Below are positions 17,122 through 26,084 of a stretch of 64,000 bases of DNA, piece after piece. The translations under genes were made by a program, and so were the position numbers. Positions within the stretch are counted from its first letter, which is position 1. The number at the start of each line of letters is the position of its first letter. The stretch comes from Burkholderia cepacia. GTDB lineage: Bacteria; Pseudomonadota; Gammaproteobacteria; Burkholderiales; Burkholderiaceae. The DNA lies in NCBI RefSeq assembly GCF_029962485.1, contig NZ_CP073639.1, positions 186,001-250,000 of the forward strand, given 5' to 3'. Below the pieces are notes generated by a model, which saw nothing but the letters and a program-made list of their open reading frames with translations, was not told where the DNA came from and made no database searches.

Positions 17122-18201
17122 ATGGCAAGTGTGTCGCTCAAGCAGATCCGCAAGCGTTACGACGACGGCGCGGATGTGATCAAGGACGTCAGCCTCGACA
17201 TCGAGGACGGCGAATTCATGGTGTTCGTCGGCCCGTCGGGCTGCGGCAAGTCGACGATGTTGCGGATGCTCGCGGGGCTCGAGGAGATCACGTCGGGCGA
17301 CCTGCTGATCGACGGCCGCCGCGTCAACGACGTGCCGGCCGCGAAGCGCGGGCTCGCGATGGTGTTCCAGAACTACGCGTTGTATCCGCACATGACGGTG
17401 TTCGAGAACATGGCGTTCGGGCTGAAGCTCGCGGGCGTCGATGCGGCCGAGACGCGCACGCGTGTCGGGCAGGCAGCCGAAGCGCTGCGGCTGTCCGCGC
17501 TGCTCGAGCGCAAGCCGAAGGCACTGTCGGGCGGCCAGCGGCAGCGCGTCGCGATCGGCCGTGCGATCGTGCGCAAGCCGGGCGTGTTCCTCTTCGACGA
17601 ACCGCTGTCGAACCTCGACGCGGCGCTGCGCGGCGGGATGCGGCTCGAACTCGCGCGGCTGCATCGCGAACTCGGCAGCACGATGATCTACGTGACGCAC
17701 GACCAAGTCGAGGCGATGACGCTCGGTGATCGCATCGCGGTGTTCAACGGCGGGCGCATCGAGCAGGTCGGCTCGCCGCTGTCGCTGTACGAGCAGCCGG
17801 CGAACCATTTCGTCGCATCGTTCCTCGGTTCGCCGTCGATGAACTTCCTGCCGTGCCGCGCGCACGGCGGCGCCGATGCGCCGCGCTTCGACGTGCCGGG
17901 CGGCTCGCTCGCCGCGGCGCCGGACGCGTCGCGCACGTGGCCGGCGGGTTCGCTGCAGCTCGGTATCCGGCCGGAGAACCTCATGGTCGGCGCGCCCGGC
18001 ACAGGGCTCGACGGCCGCGTCACGCACGCCGAGCATCTGGGTGACGCAACGATCGTCTATGTCGAGCTCGCGGGTCACGACCGGCTGCTGTCGGTACGGC
18101 AGAACCGCGACGCCTACGCAGTCGCGTCGGGGCAACCGGTCGGCGTGCGCGTCGATATGCGGCACGCGCACTTCTTCGACGACGCCGGCCGCGCGCTCTG
18201 A
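17122..18201 (+). CDS. ABC sugar transporter ATPase (UgpC/MalK type)
   Basis: 359-aa ATPase energising the importer. Walker A GPSGCGKST, Q-loop VFQNYALYP, signature LSGGQRQR, Walker B VFLFDEPLSN and the H-loop VTHDQVEA are all intact; the C-terminal 120 residues form the regulatory OB (TOBE-like) domain. ATG at 17122 is chosen for the GAGGAGA site upstream. It follows dgoD by 31 bp. MalK-type ATPases can serve several permease pairs, but the operon position ties this one to the two permeases here. Confidence 0.93.
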   Translation: MASVSLKQIRKRYDDGADVIKDVSLDIEDGEFMVFVGPSGCGKSTMLRMLAGLEEITSGDLLIDGRRVNDVPAAKRGLAMVFQNYALYPHMTVFENMAFGLKLAGVDAAETRTRVGQAAEALRLSALLERKPKALSGGQRQRVAIGRAIVRKPGVFLFDEPLSNLDAALRGGMRLELARLHRELGSTMIYVTHDQVEAMTLGDRIAVFNGGRIEQVGSPLSLYEQPANHFVASFLGSPSMNFLPCRAHGGADAPRFDVPGGSLAAAPDASRTWPAGSLQLGIRPENLMVGAPGTGLDGRVTHAEHLGDATIVYVELAGHDRLLSVRQNRDAYAVASGQPVGVRVDMRHAHFFDDAGRAL

Positions 18202-18274
18202 GTCCGGCCCGGCTGGCAGGTTCCGCCCGCCGTACCGGCGGGCGGCCGAACGCATGCATAAAAACAGAATTTCG

Positions 18275-19180
18275 ATGACGACAGTAAAACTGGTACAGGG
18301 CGCGAACGCGATCCTGGGTGAGGGCCCGCTCTGGTGCGAACGCTCGGCGTCGCTCTACTGGATCGACATCAAGCGCACGGCGCTCTACCGCTACACGCCC
18401 GGCCACGGGCAGACGGGCTTCTGGCTGCTGCCGGAGCTGGCCGGCTGCGTCGCGGGCGTCGACGACGGGCGGCTGCTCGTCGCGTTGAAGAGCGGCCTGC
18501 ACCTGTTCGATCCCGCGCACGGCACGCTCGAGCGGCTGGCCGACGCCGCGCATGCACGGCCGTCGCTGCGCTACAACGACGGCGCGGTCGACGCGCGTGG
18601 CCGCTTCTGGGTCGGCACGATGGCCGACGACGGCGACGGCCCCGGCGATCTGCATTGCTTCGAGCATCCGCGTGCGTCGCGCGTCGCGGTCGCCGGCTTC
18701 GCGTGCGCGAACGGAATGGGCTGGAGCCCCGACGGCGCGACGATGTACGTGACGGATTCCGGCCGCCGCACGATCTTCGCGTACGACTTCGACGTCTCGG
18801 CCGGTCAGTTGTCGAATGCGCGGCCGTTCGCGACGTTCGGCGATGCGCGCGGCGTGCCGGACGGGCTCGCGGTCGATGCGCAAGGCGGTGTGTGGTCGGC
18901 GATCTGGGACGGCTGGCGGCTGCATCGCTACGCGCCGGACGGCGCGCTCGACAGGGTTGTCGAGATGCCGGTGCAGCGGCCGACCAGCGTCGCGTTCGGC
19001 GGCGCCGATCGCGCGACGTTGTTCGTCACGTCGGCGTCGGTCAACGTGAGCGCGGACGGGCTGCTGCGCGGGCCGCTCGCGGGCAGCCTGTTCGAGACGC
19101 GCCCGGGCGTGGCCGGGCTCGAACAGCATTGCGTCGCGCGTGCATGGCTCGGCGAAGCGGTCGCGGCCGCGCCGCGTTGA
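18275..19180 (+). CDS. SMP-30/gluconolactonase-family sugar lactonase
   Basis: 301-aa calcium-type beta-propeller lactonase. Metal-site residues can be seen: Glu in ILGEGPLW, Asn-Asp in RYNDGAVDARGRFWVG, Asn in CANGMGWSPDG and Asp in PDGLAVDAQGG. It would open the aldonolactone produced by the SDR, giving galactonate for DgoD. An in-frame ATG at 18254 would add seven residues; neither start has a strong ribosome binding site, and 18275 is preferred by similarity of the MTTVKLVQG start to family N-termini. Transcribed as the last plus-strand gene before the convergent LacI gene. Confidence 0.88.
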   Translation: MTTVKLVQGANAILGEGPLWCERSASLYWIDIKRTALYRYTPGHGQTGFWLLPELAGCVAGVDDGRLLVALKSGLHLFDPAHGTLERLADAAHARPSLRYNDGAVDARGRFWVGTMADDGDGPGDLHCFEHPRASRVAVAGFACANGMGWSPDGATMYVTDSGRRTIFAYDFDVSAGQLSNARPFATFGDARGVPDGLAVDAQGGVWSAIWDGWRLHRYAPDGALDRVVEMPVQRPTSVAFGGADRATLFVTSASVNVSADGLLRGPLAGSLFETRPGVAGLEQHCVARAWLGEAVAAAPR

Positions 19181-19196
19181 ACGGGGAAACGGGCGG

Positions 19197-20192
19197 TTAG
19201 CGGCGCCGCGCGTCGCGCGGCCGCACCGTCGATTCGCGCACGACGAGCCGTGCCTCGAGCATCGTATGCGGTTCCGGTGACTTGCCCGCGAGCGCATCGA
19301 GCAACGTCGTCATCGCGACTTCGCCCGCGCGCTCGGTTTCGGTGTCGATCGACGTCAGCGTGGGCGACGTGAGCTTGCCGAGTTCGAGGTTGTCGAAGCC
19401 GCACACGGCGACGTCGTGCGGGATCGCGATGCCGAGCCGTTCGGCTTCCTTGATGAAGCCGGCCGCGATCATGTCGTTGTAGCAGATCACCGCATCGGGC
19501 GGCTCGGCCGACAGCATCACCGACGCGCACACGCGCTCGCCGTCGGCCACCGTCGCGCGCGGCACGCTGAACGTGCGCAGCGGCAGGCCGGCGCGCGCGA
19601 GCACCTGCTCGGCGCCGGCGCGGCGTTCGTCGTCGCCGCGCGCGTTCGGCAGGCTGATGTACGCGAAGCGCTGGTACTTCTCCATCAACAGGTGCTGGCC
19701 GAGCATCTCGCCCGCGCGAACCGGATCGGAGTAGAGCGTGAGCAAGCCGTCGCGCGGCGCGGAACCGACCGCGACCACCGGCTTGCCGAGACTCGCGGTC
19801 CAGCGCAGGTCGTCGTCGGGCATGCTGGTGTTCAGGATCAGCCCGTCGACGCGCCGGCTCAGCTTCGTCAGCGCCGGCCGTTCGCCCTTGCGGTTTTCGT
19901 CGGCATCGACGATCAGGACGACGAAATCGTTGCGCTGCGCGATCCGGTTCACGCCCTTGACCATCGCGGTGAAGTACGGGTTGAGAATGTCCTGGATCAC
20001 GACGCCGACCGCGCCCGTCTGGCCAGTGGCCATCGAGCGCGCGAGCGGGTTCGACTCGTAGCCGAGCTGCGCGATTGCTTCGGCAATGCGGCGCTCGACG
20101 TCAGGCGAGAAGCGCTTCGTCTTGTTGATGAACTTCGAGACGGTTCCGATGGAGACGCCGGCAGCGGCGGCGACTTCGTTGATCTTGGCCAC
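19197..20192 (-). CDS. LacI/GalR-family transcriptional regulator
   Basis: 331-aa repressor, standard length. HTH plus hinge at the N-terminus (AKINEVAAAAGVSIGTVSKFINKTKRFSPDVERRIAEAI), then a periplasmic-binding-protein-like effector domain. GTG at 20192 is chosen because the HTH begins immediately after it; the frame runs open to 20489 but that part is intergenic and covers the operators. Inference: it binds the GGGAAAGCGCTTTCCC palindromes at 12000, 20351 and 20455, repressing the ABC/dgo operon and the porin/dgoK operon and itself. The inducer is likely galactose or a pathway intermediate. Confidence 0.9.
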   Translation of the reverse strand: MAKINEVAAAAGVSIGTVSKFINKTKRFSPDVERRIAEAIAQLGYESNPLARSMATGQTGAVGVVIQDILNPYFTAMVKGVNRIAQRNDFVVLIVDADENRKGERPALTKLSRRVDGLILNTSMPDDDLRWTASLGKPVVAVGSAPRDGLLTLYSDPVRAGEMLGQHLLMEKYQRFAYISLPNARGDDERRAGAEQVLARAGLPLRTFSVPRATVADGERVCASVMLSAEPPDAVICYNDMIAAGFIKEAERLGIAIPHDVAVCGFDNLELGKLTSPTLTSIDTETERAGEVAMTTLLDALAGKSPEPHTMLEARLVVRESTVRPRDARRR

Positions 20193-20350
20193 GATGAAAG
20201 TGAGTGTCAGTGCATTTTGCCGGCGAGCATAGCATGCGCACCGGCGGTGGCGACCGTGCGGCGGCATCGCATGCGTGCCGCGCGACCGGACTCGGTAGTA
20301 TCCCTTGGAGGGCCAGAATTTTCTTGAAAAAGCGCAATCGCGCGTCGACA

Positions 20351-20366
20351 ATGAAAGCGCTTTCCC
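20351..20366. promoter_or_regulatory. LacI-type operator, copy 2
   Basis: ATGAAAGCGCTTTCCC, 14 of 16 matches to the perfect copy at 12000; the mismatches are at the outer left two bases. It lies between the LacI start and copy 3. Confidence 0.65.
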
Positions 20367-20454
20367 ACTTCGCGAGCATAGCACGCGTGCCTTCCGTTCG
20401 AGATGCAACGGAAAACGACGCACGACAACCGCCGCGATATTTTTTTGCTTTAGA

Positions 20455-20470
20455 GGGAAAGCGTTTTCCC
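20455..20470. promoter_or_regulatory. LacI-type operator, copy 3
   Basis: GGGAAAGCGTTTTCCC, 15 of 16 matches to the copy at 12000, 41 bp upstream of the porin start. The position is suited to blocking the porin/dgoK promoter. Confidence 0.7.
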
Positions 20471-20511
20471 AAATCAGACGAGACGTCAACGAAAAGCAGG
20501 AGGAGATCTAG

Positions 20512-21633
20512 ATGCGACAGTATGGGTGGATCGCGGCGCTGGCCCTGGCGGTGCCGGCCGTGGCGCAGGCTCAATCGAGCGTGACCGTATGGGGGCGCGT
20601 CGGCGGTGACGTGCAGTACCTGAGCGGCGTGCAGAACGGCCCGCATTCGACGGGTTCACGCTTCTCGGAGGGCAACGACTGGGGGACCAGCATCCTCGGC
20701 ATCACCGGCAAGGAGGATCTCGGCGGCGGCAACCAGGCCGTGTTCTGGCTCGAATCGTCGATCAACGCGGCGAACGGCAACTACGGCGGCGGCGTGCTGT
20801 TCCAGCGCGGCGCGTGGGTCGGGCTGAAGAACGAACGCTACGGTTTCCTCCGGCTCGGACAGGGCTCGTTCATCAACAGCTACATCTGGTCGTACGATCC
20901 ACTGCTCGAGGAGAACTATTCGGTCGAGTCGCTGACGTCGTACCGCAACGGCCCGAAGCTGTCGAACGGGATCCGCTACGAATCGCCGAAGTTCGGCGGT
21001 TTCTCGTTCGCGCTGCAGGCGAACCTCGGCAACAGCTCGAACGGCTGGCTGCGCGGCTCGCCGAACAACGTGAACGCGACGGGCTTGTCCGACGGCGCGA
21101 CGGTCGCGTACACGCACGGCGATTTCGAAGTGCGCGCCATCTGGAACGAGATCCGCAACCAGTACGGCCGCGAGGACAACCTGTTCACCGCATCGCAGGA
21201 AGCCTTCATTGGCGTGCGGCAGCGCTTCGGCCCCGCGCTGGTGCAGCTCGGCTATACGCGCTACAGCGCGCCCGACACGCCGGCCGGCCTGTCGCGTACC
21301 GCGAACTACTACTGGGGCGGCTTGACGTACGACGCGACGCCGTTCCTGCATCTGCAGGGCGCCGTCTATTCGATGAAGATCGACGCGGGCCAGTGGACCG
21401 CCGACCACAGCGGCGAAGGGCGCTCGACGATCCTCGGGCTCGGCACGATGTACGACCTGTCCAAGCGCACGTTCCTGTATGCGACGGCCGCGCACGTGTT
21501 CAACAGCGCGAGCGCGAACCTGGGCGTGAACCCGCAGTCGCCGGGGCTCGGCAACGGTAGCGGGCTCGGTGCATCGCCGATGCCGGGGCATGGGCAGACG
21601 GGCATCTACGCGGGGATCGAGACGCTCTTCTGA
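20512..21633 (+). CDS. OmpC-type general porin
   Basis: 373-aa outer-membrane porin of the Burkholderia OpcP/OmpC (Porin_4) type. Signal peptide MRQYGWIAALALAVPAVAQAQ, followed by SSVTVWGRVGGDVQYLSG, amphipathic beta strands, and the terminal aromatic residue F (ETLF) needed for BAM recognition. The start is fixed by a strong GGAGG site. Under a LacI-type operator and followed by dgoK, it probably admits the sugar or sugar acid used by this locus. Confidence 0.9.
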   Translation: MRQYGWIAALALAVPAVAQAQSSVTVWGRVGGDVQYLSGVQNGPHSTGSRFSEGNDWGTSILGITGKEDLGGGNQAVFWLESSINAANGNYGGGVLFQRGAWVGLKNERYGFLRLGQGSFINSYIWSYDPLLEENYSVESLTSYRNGPKLSNGIRYESPKFGGFSFALQANLGNSSNGWLRGSPNNVNATGLSDGATVAYTHGDFEVRAIWNEIRNQYGREDNLFTASQEAFIGVRQRFGPALVQLGYTRYSAPDTPAGLSRTANYYWGGLTYDATPFLHLQGAVYSMKIDAGQWTADHSGEGRSTILGLGTMYDLSKRTFLYATAAHVFNSASANLGVNPQSPGLGNGSGLGASPMPGHGQTGIYAGIETLF

Positions 21634-21683
21634 TCCACGCATGAATCATGCGGCGAGCCACGACCTTCAAACAGAGGAATCCT

Positions 21684-22811
21684 ATGCAAGATGCAACACC
21701 ATGCGCCGGCGGGCAATCACCGATGCCTCGCCTGATCGCGCTCGACTGGGGCACCACGTCGCTGCGTGCGTACCTGATGGCGGACGCGCGCACCGTGCTC
21801 GACGAGCGCGCGGCCCCGAAGGGCGTGATGCAGATCGGCGGCGCGGGCGTTGCGATCGCCGGCGCATGCGACGAGGCGTTCGAGGACGTCTGCGGTGCGT
21901 GGCTCGACGCGTGGCCGGACTTGCCGGTCGTCGCGGCCGGCATGGTCGGCAGCGCGCAGGGTTGGCGGGAGGCACCGTATGCGGACGTGCCGATCGATGC
22001 GACGCGGCTCGGCGCGTCGCTGCAGTCGGTGCATGCGACGCGCGGCGTGACCGTGCACATCGTGCCGGGGCTGATCCAGCGCGGCGCGCTCGCGAACGTG
22101 ATGCGCGGCGAGGAGACGCAGATCGTCGGCGCGTTGCATGCGGGCGGCGCGGCGCACGATTCGGCGCCTGCCCGGTGGATCGGGTTGCCGGGCACGCATT
22201 CGAAATGGGTCGCCGTGCGCGGCTCGCGCATCGAGCGCTTCCGCACGTTCATGACGGGCGAGCTGTACGCGCTGCTGTGCACGCACAGTCTGCTCGGCCG
22301 CACGATGCGGCCGCCGGCCGCGTTCGCGCGCGACGCATTCGAACGCGGCGTGCGGGCCGCACAGGCCGGCCATGCGACGGGGCTGCTCGCGACGATCTTC
22401 GGCAGCCGCGCGCGGCTGCTGGCCGGCGAACTGGCGGCCGACGAGCAGCGCGACTACCTGTCCGGCGTGCTGATCGGGCACGAGCTTGCAGGACTCGCCG
22501 CGGAGGGCGACGGGCCGGGCGCCGACACGAGCGCACGTGCGCCGCGGCCGATGCTGATCGGCGATGCCGCGTTGTGTGAGCGTTACCGGCACGCGGCTTC
22601 ATTGTTCGGCTGGCCGCCGGTGGACACGATCGACGGCGCGGCGGCAGCCGGTTTGTGGGTGCTGGCCGAGCGGGCAGGGCTGTTGCCCGCGGCAAGCGAG
22701 GGGGCACCGGGTCGTCTGGACGAACCGGCTGCCGGAATGGGCGGCCGGCATGCGGAACGACCAGCGGTCGACCCGGTGCCGGATCGCGAATGCAATATTT
22801 CGGGAGACTGA
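21684..22811 (+). CDS. dgoK: 2-keto-3-deoxygalactonate kinase
   Basis: 375-aa member of the DgoK family, phosphorylating 2-keto-3-deoxygalactonate to its 6-phosphate. Seen: DWGTTSLRAYL at the N-terminus, GMVGSAQGWREAPY, GLPGTHSKWVAV and FRTFMTGELYALL, all typical of the family. An AGAGGA site precedes ATG 21684; an internal ATG at 21723 is also possible. The last 35 or so residues after ERAGLLPAA are Gly/Pro/Arg-rich and look unlike the family, as if the original 3' end and the usual neighbouring aldolase gene had been lost. The stop is 2 bp ahead of the next gene's TTG start. Confidence 0.88.
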   Translation: MQDATPCAGGQSPMPRLIALDWGTTSLRAYLMADARTVLDERAAPKGVMQIGGAGVAIAGACDEAFEDVCGAWLDAWPDLPVVAAGMVGSAQGWREAPYADVPIDATRLGASLQSVHATRGVTVHIVPGLIQRGALANVMRGEETQIVGALHAGGAAHDSAPARWIGLPGTHSKWVAVRGSRIERFRTFMTGELYALLCTHSLLGRTMRPPAAFARDAFERGVRAAQAGHATGLLATIFGSRARLLAGELAADEQRDYLSGVLIGHELAGLAAEGDGPGADTSARAPRPMLIGDAALCERYRHAASLFGWPPVDTIDGAAAAGLWVLAERAGLLPAASEGAPGRLDEPAAGMGGRHAERPAVDPVPDRECNISGD

Positions 22812-22813
22812 CT

Positions 22814-24589
22814 TTGAAACACTGGAAGATTGTCGTGGCGCCGCTGATCGGCGCGCTTGCCGCATGCGGCGGTGGAGAATCGGCGGATGGCGTGGCGGGG
22901 CAGCAACTCGCCGCTGCGCCCGTGGCCGGACGGGCGGACGGCGCGACGCCGGGCACGCTGCACGTCGACTGTTCGCTCGGCTCGGCTGGAACAGGTTCGC
23001 CCGCGACGCTCGGCACCCCGGCGAATCCGATCCATGATCTCGCGACGCTGAACCGGATCGTGCTTGTGCCCGGCACACACGTGCGCTTCAAGCGCGGCAC
23101 CACCTGCAACGGCAGCTTTACGCCCGCACCGGGCAGTACCGGCGCGGCCGGCGCGCCGATCGTCGTCGACGCGTACGGCGACCCGAAGGCATCGCGCCCC
23201 GTGATCGCGGCCGGCTGTACGGATGCGGCGGCCGACCCCGACCAGTCGGTCACCGAGCAGCACAAGACGCCGGGCGGGTTCAGCGGCTATTACTCGCTGT
23301 GCAAATCGGATAACCCCACCGTGAACCGTGCGGCGATCTATCTGTACAACACGCAGTACTGGGAGATTCGTTCGCTGGAGTTGACCAACGACGCGACGAC
23401 GCCAGGCGGTCGCCTCGGGCTGTACGTGCGGCTCGAGGATTACGGCACGGGCAGCCACTATGACGTCGACGACGTGTACGTGCATCACGTTCGCGGCTAT
23501 CTGAAGGACGTCGCGGGCAATACGGTCGGCTCGTACAAGACGACCGGCGGGATCCTGTTCGAGGTGACGCGCGACAACGAAGTCGTCGGCACGAAGGAGA
23601 AGCCGACCAGGTTCGACGACATCGCGGTCGAGAACAGCGAAATCTACAACGTCGATGCAGTCGCACTGTCGACGCGATCCGCGTGGATGTGTCGCGAGGG
23701 TGGTGCGCCGTGCGGCGACTATCCGCCGTACAAGGGCAATCCGGCCTACTTGACGAATCCTGCCACGCAGGCAGCGTCGGACTATTTCCCGATGACGCGT
23801 GTCGTACTCCGCAACAACCTGATCCACAACGTCGGCGGCGACGGCATCATCGTGCGCACGGCGACCGCGCCGAAGGTCGAGGCGAACCACCTGTACGACA
23901 TCTGGATGCGTGCACCGGGCAACAGCGCCGGCGCCTGGGCGATCAACACCGACGATGCGCTGTTCCAGTACAACGAGGTCAACGGCGTGCGGTTGCAGAA
24001 CAACATCGAGGCTGGCGACGGGATGGCGTTCGACGCCGATCTCGGCACGCGCAACACGCGCGTGGCCGCGAATTTCAGCCACGACAACGACGGCGGGCTG
24101 ATGCTGTTCTGCGGATGCGGTTCCGACGGGCTGGGTCACACGGCGCAGGAGACGGGCGCAATCGTCGAAAACAACCTGAGCCTGAACGACAAGCGGCGGA
24201 TCATTTCGGCAGCGGGGTCGGCCGATTCCGTCGTGCGCGACAACGTGGTGATCACGCGCACGCCGGGGCTGGTGACGCCGATCGTCGAGAACCTCAGCTA
24301 TGCGAACGCATTCCAGGTGACGGGCAATCGCTTCTACAACGCATCGGACAGTGGCGCGATCTTCCGGACGAAGAATCCGCAGGGCAGCTACGCGAACATC
24401 GTGTGGAGCGGCAACGCCTACTTCGGTTATGCGGCAGATCCCGAGTTCACCGGGCCGAACTATCGGCACGGCGCCCAGCCCGATACGGTGCTGCCGTTCG
24501 CGGGACAGGACGTGGATGCGGTCGCCAGCGCATGGTCGAAAGCCAGCGGGTTCGACACGTACAAGTACCGCGCGCCGCACGCGCGATGA
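22814..24589 (+). CDS. Beta-helix lipoprotein, possibly a surface polysaccharide-active protein
   Basis: 591-aa exported protein. The TTG at 22814 is chosen because a GGGAG site lies 7 bp upstream and the product then starts as a perfect lipoprotein signal (KHWKIVVAPLIGALAAC). An ATG at 22790 exists but has no ribosome binding site. The body resembles right-handed parallel beta-helix proteins, with Asn/Asp-rich turns and repeats such as VVLRNNLIHNVGGDGIIVR and NNLSLNDKRRIIS. Pectate-lyase-like enzymes and surface adhesins share this fold; no catalytic residues can be named. Position straight after dgoK suggests it may help release or bind galactose- or uronate-containing polymers. That is inference. 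Confidence 0.75.
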   Translation: MKHWKIVVAPLIGALAACGGGESADGVAGQQLAAAPVAGRADGATPGTLHVDCSLGSAGTGSPATLGTPANPIHDLATLNRIVLVPGTHVRFKRGTTCNGSFTPAPGSTGAAGAPIVVDAYGDPKASRPVIAAGCTDAAADPDQSVTEQHKTPGGFSGYYSLCKSDNPTVNRAAIYLYNTQYWEIRSLELTNDATTPGGRLGLYVRLEDYGTGSHYDVDDVYVHHVRGYLKDVAGNTVGSYKTTGGILFEVTRDNEVVGTKEKPTRFDDIAVENSEIYNVDAVALSTRSAWMCREGGAPCGDYPPYKGNPAYLTNPATQAASDYFPMTRVVLRNNLIHNVGGDGIIVRTATAPKVEANHLYDIWMRAPGNSAGAWAINTDDALFQYNEVNGVRLQNNIEAGDGMAFDADLGTRNTRVAANFSHDNDGGLMLFCGCGSDGLGHTAQETGAIVENNLSLNDKRRIISAAGSADSVVRDNVVITRTPGLVTPIVENLSYANAFQVTGNRFYNASDSGAIFRTKNPQGSYANIVWSGNAYFGYAADPEFTGPNYRHGAQPDTVLPFAGQDVDAVASAWSKASGFDTYKYRAPHAR

Positions 24590-24706
24590 CGGCACGGGCG
24601 CCGGCGTCGCCGCGCGGCGCCCGCGTCGTCCGGTCGCAGGCAGGCTGCCTGCCCGCTTGATCGTCGTCAACATCCGAATCCGTCGTCGGCCGATGATGGT
24701 GACATG

Positions 24707-24730
24707 GCCGCGCGCGATATCGCGCGCGGC
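24707..24730. promoter_or_regulatory. Perfect 24-bp palindrome upstream of usp
   Basis: A 24-bp perfect inverted repeat made of GCCGCGCGCGAT and its complement, centred between 24718 and 24719, 22 bp before the universal stress protein start. It may be a protein-binding site or a 5' leader hairpin. A shorter hairpin (GCAGGCA-GGC-TGCCTGC, 24636-24652) follows the preceding gene. Confidence 0.45.
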
Positions 24731-24752
24731 AGTTCACCCCAGCGAGGTTCGC

Positions 24753-25229
24753 ATGTACGAAAAGATCATGGTGGCCGTCGACGGCAGCGCTTCGTCGAAA
24801 CAGGCGCTTGCCGAGGCCGTGAAGGTGGCGCTGGCGGGCGATACGCACGTCAGGGTTGTGTATGTGGTCGACAAGTCGGTGCTGTTCACTTATGCGGGCC
24901 GAATCGATCCCCACGCGCTCGTCGAGGAAATCCGCGACGACGGGCGCAAGGTGCTGCGCGAAGCCGAACAGATCATCGCGCTGGCCGGTGCGAGCGGCGA
25001 AGCCGAACTCGTCGAGACCGAGAGCATCGGCGAGGATATCGCGGAGCGCCTGCAACGTTACGTGAAGGAGCGCGGCATTGATCTCGCGGTGGTCGGCACG
25101 CACGGGCGGCGCGGCATCCGGCGCGTGCTGCTCGGCAGCGTCGCCGAGCGCTTCGTGCGCGGCTCGAACTGTCCGGTGCTGCTGATTCGCGGCGACGACG
25201 CCGACGAGCCGGCGGTCGCGGCAGCGTAA
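24753..25229 (+). CDS. Universal stress protein, UspA family
   Basis: 158-aa cytosolic stress protein. Typical features: MYEKIMVAVDGSASSKQALAEAV at the N-terminus and the ATP-binding GTHGRRGIRRVLLGSVAERF motif (G-2x-G-9x-G-S) near residue 115, so it is likely an ATP-binding Usp. ATG at 24753 fits family starts; the longer open frame upstream is GC-rich noise. A 24-bp palindrome lies just upstream. Followed after 15 bp by a small membrane protein. Confidence 0.92.
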   Translation: MYEKIMVAVDGSASSKQALAEAVKVALAGDTHVRVVYVVDKSVLFTYAGRIDPHALVEEIRDDGRKVLREAEQIIALAGASGEAELVETESIGEDIAERLQRYVKERGIDLAVVGTHGRRGIRRVLLGSVAERFVRGSNCPVLLIRGDDADEPAVAAA

Positions 25230-25244
25230 CGCGGCGAGCGCGCG

Positions 25245-25436
25245 ATGATACGCCGCCAGTACCGCATCGTCGTCGCGGCGATTGCCGTGTTCGTGTCGCT
25301 CGCGGGGATGATGGCCGTCGTGACGGGGCTGCTGTTCGATGAAACGATGGCACTGCGCGGCGGCGCGATCGCGTTGATCGTCGGCGTGACCGGCTTCGTC
25401 GTGATGCTCAATCCGGGCGCGAAAGGGGAGGAGTGA
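25245..25436 (+). CDS. Small two-TM membrane protein
   Basis: 63-aa protein with two hydrophobic segments (IVVAAIAVFVSLAGMMAVVTG and GGAIALIVGVTGFVVML) separated by a short polar loop. It follows usp closely on the same strand and probably shares its transcript. No recognised family; the ribosome binding site is weak. Confidence 0.5.
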   Translation: MIRRQYRIVVAAIAVFVSLAGMMAVVTGLLFDETMALRGGAIALIVGVTGFVVMLNPGAKGEE

Positions 25437-25523
25437 CGCGGGAAGGCGCATCTCTTCTTGAAGGAATGAGCGCAGGCACTATAGTGCTCGAAGAACGACA
25501 ACAACAACGCGAGCGCGACAACA

Positions 25524-26084
25524 ATGAAAACGAGGGACCTTGCGGCCGTCGCCGTCATCATGGGCGCGGCCGCGCTGCCTGTATTGCCTCGGGCCGACAC
25601 TGCGGCGGTGCCGGCAGGATTCGGTTCGCAAGCGGCGTCCGGTACGTCGGTGGCGGGTGCTTCCGGCACGACGGCGCAACATCCGGCAGCCGACCGCTAT
25701 GGCGATCGTTCGACGGACTTCACCGATACCATCGGCGGAATCGACTCGCAGGGTGACGGCATCCGCGACGATGTCCGGAAGTACATTTACGATCAATACC
25801 CGGACCCGATACAGCGCGCGGCGATGCTGCACTACGCGGCTGCGCAGCGCGATTTCATGATGCACGGCGACACGCGTGCCGGCGCGATCGAAGGGTTGAC
25901 GCGCGTATTCGGCACGCTTGAATGCGTCAGAAAGCTGATGGGGAAGCCGGGCCTCGATGAGTCGCAAGTCGTCCTTGCGATGATGTCTAACACCAGGCAG
26001 CGCTTTGCCGCCAATGGTCATGCGATGGCGCACGCGTCGGGTCACGTCGATATGTTGTCCCGCGACGATCCCTGTCAGCAGTGA
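25524..26084 (+). CDS. Exported protein of unknown function
   Basis: 186-aa predicted periplasmic protein with an N-terminal signal sequence (MKTRDLAAVAVIMGAAALPVLPRADT), then a low-complexity Ala/Gly/Ser stretch to about residue 55, and a helical domain. The segment GGIDSQGDGIRDDVRKYI resembles an acidic calcium-loop-like motif seen in other uncharacterised secreted proteins. Single-gene unit; an AACAAC-repeat-rich leader precedes it. Function unknown. Confidence 0.65.
   Translation: MKTRDLAAVAVIMGAAALPVLPRADTAAVPAGFGSQAASGTSVAGASGTTAQHPAADRYGDRSTDFTDTIGGIDSQGDGIRDDVRKYIYDQYPDPIQRAAMLHYAAAQRDFMMHGDTRAGAIEGLTRVFGTLECVRKLMGKPGLDESQVVLAMMSNTRQRFAANGHAMAHASGHVDMLSRDDPCQQ

Larger units (their letters stand above)
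20193..20511. other. Divergent control region between lacI-type gene and porin
   Basis: 319 bp with no gene of its own. It holds two LacI-type palindromes about 104 bp apart (centre to centre), an AT-rich stretch (TATTTTTTTGCTT, about 20439-20451) just before the second palindrome, and a strong ribosome binding site (CAGGAGGAG) ahead of the porin ATG. Two spaced operators are compatible with looping. Confidence 0.6.

Noticed and set aside
22583..24673. 696-aa minus-strand open frame
   Set aside because: Antisense to the beta-helix lipoprotein; no recognisable motif.
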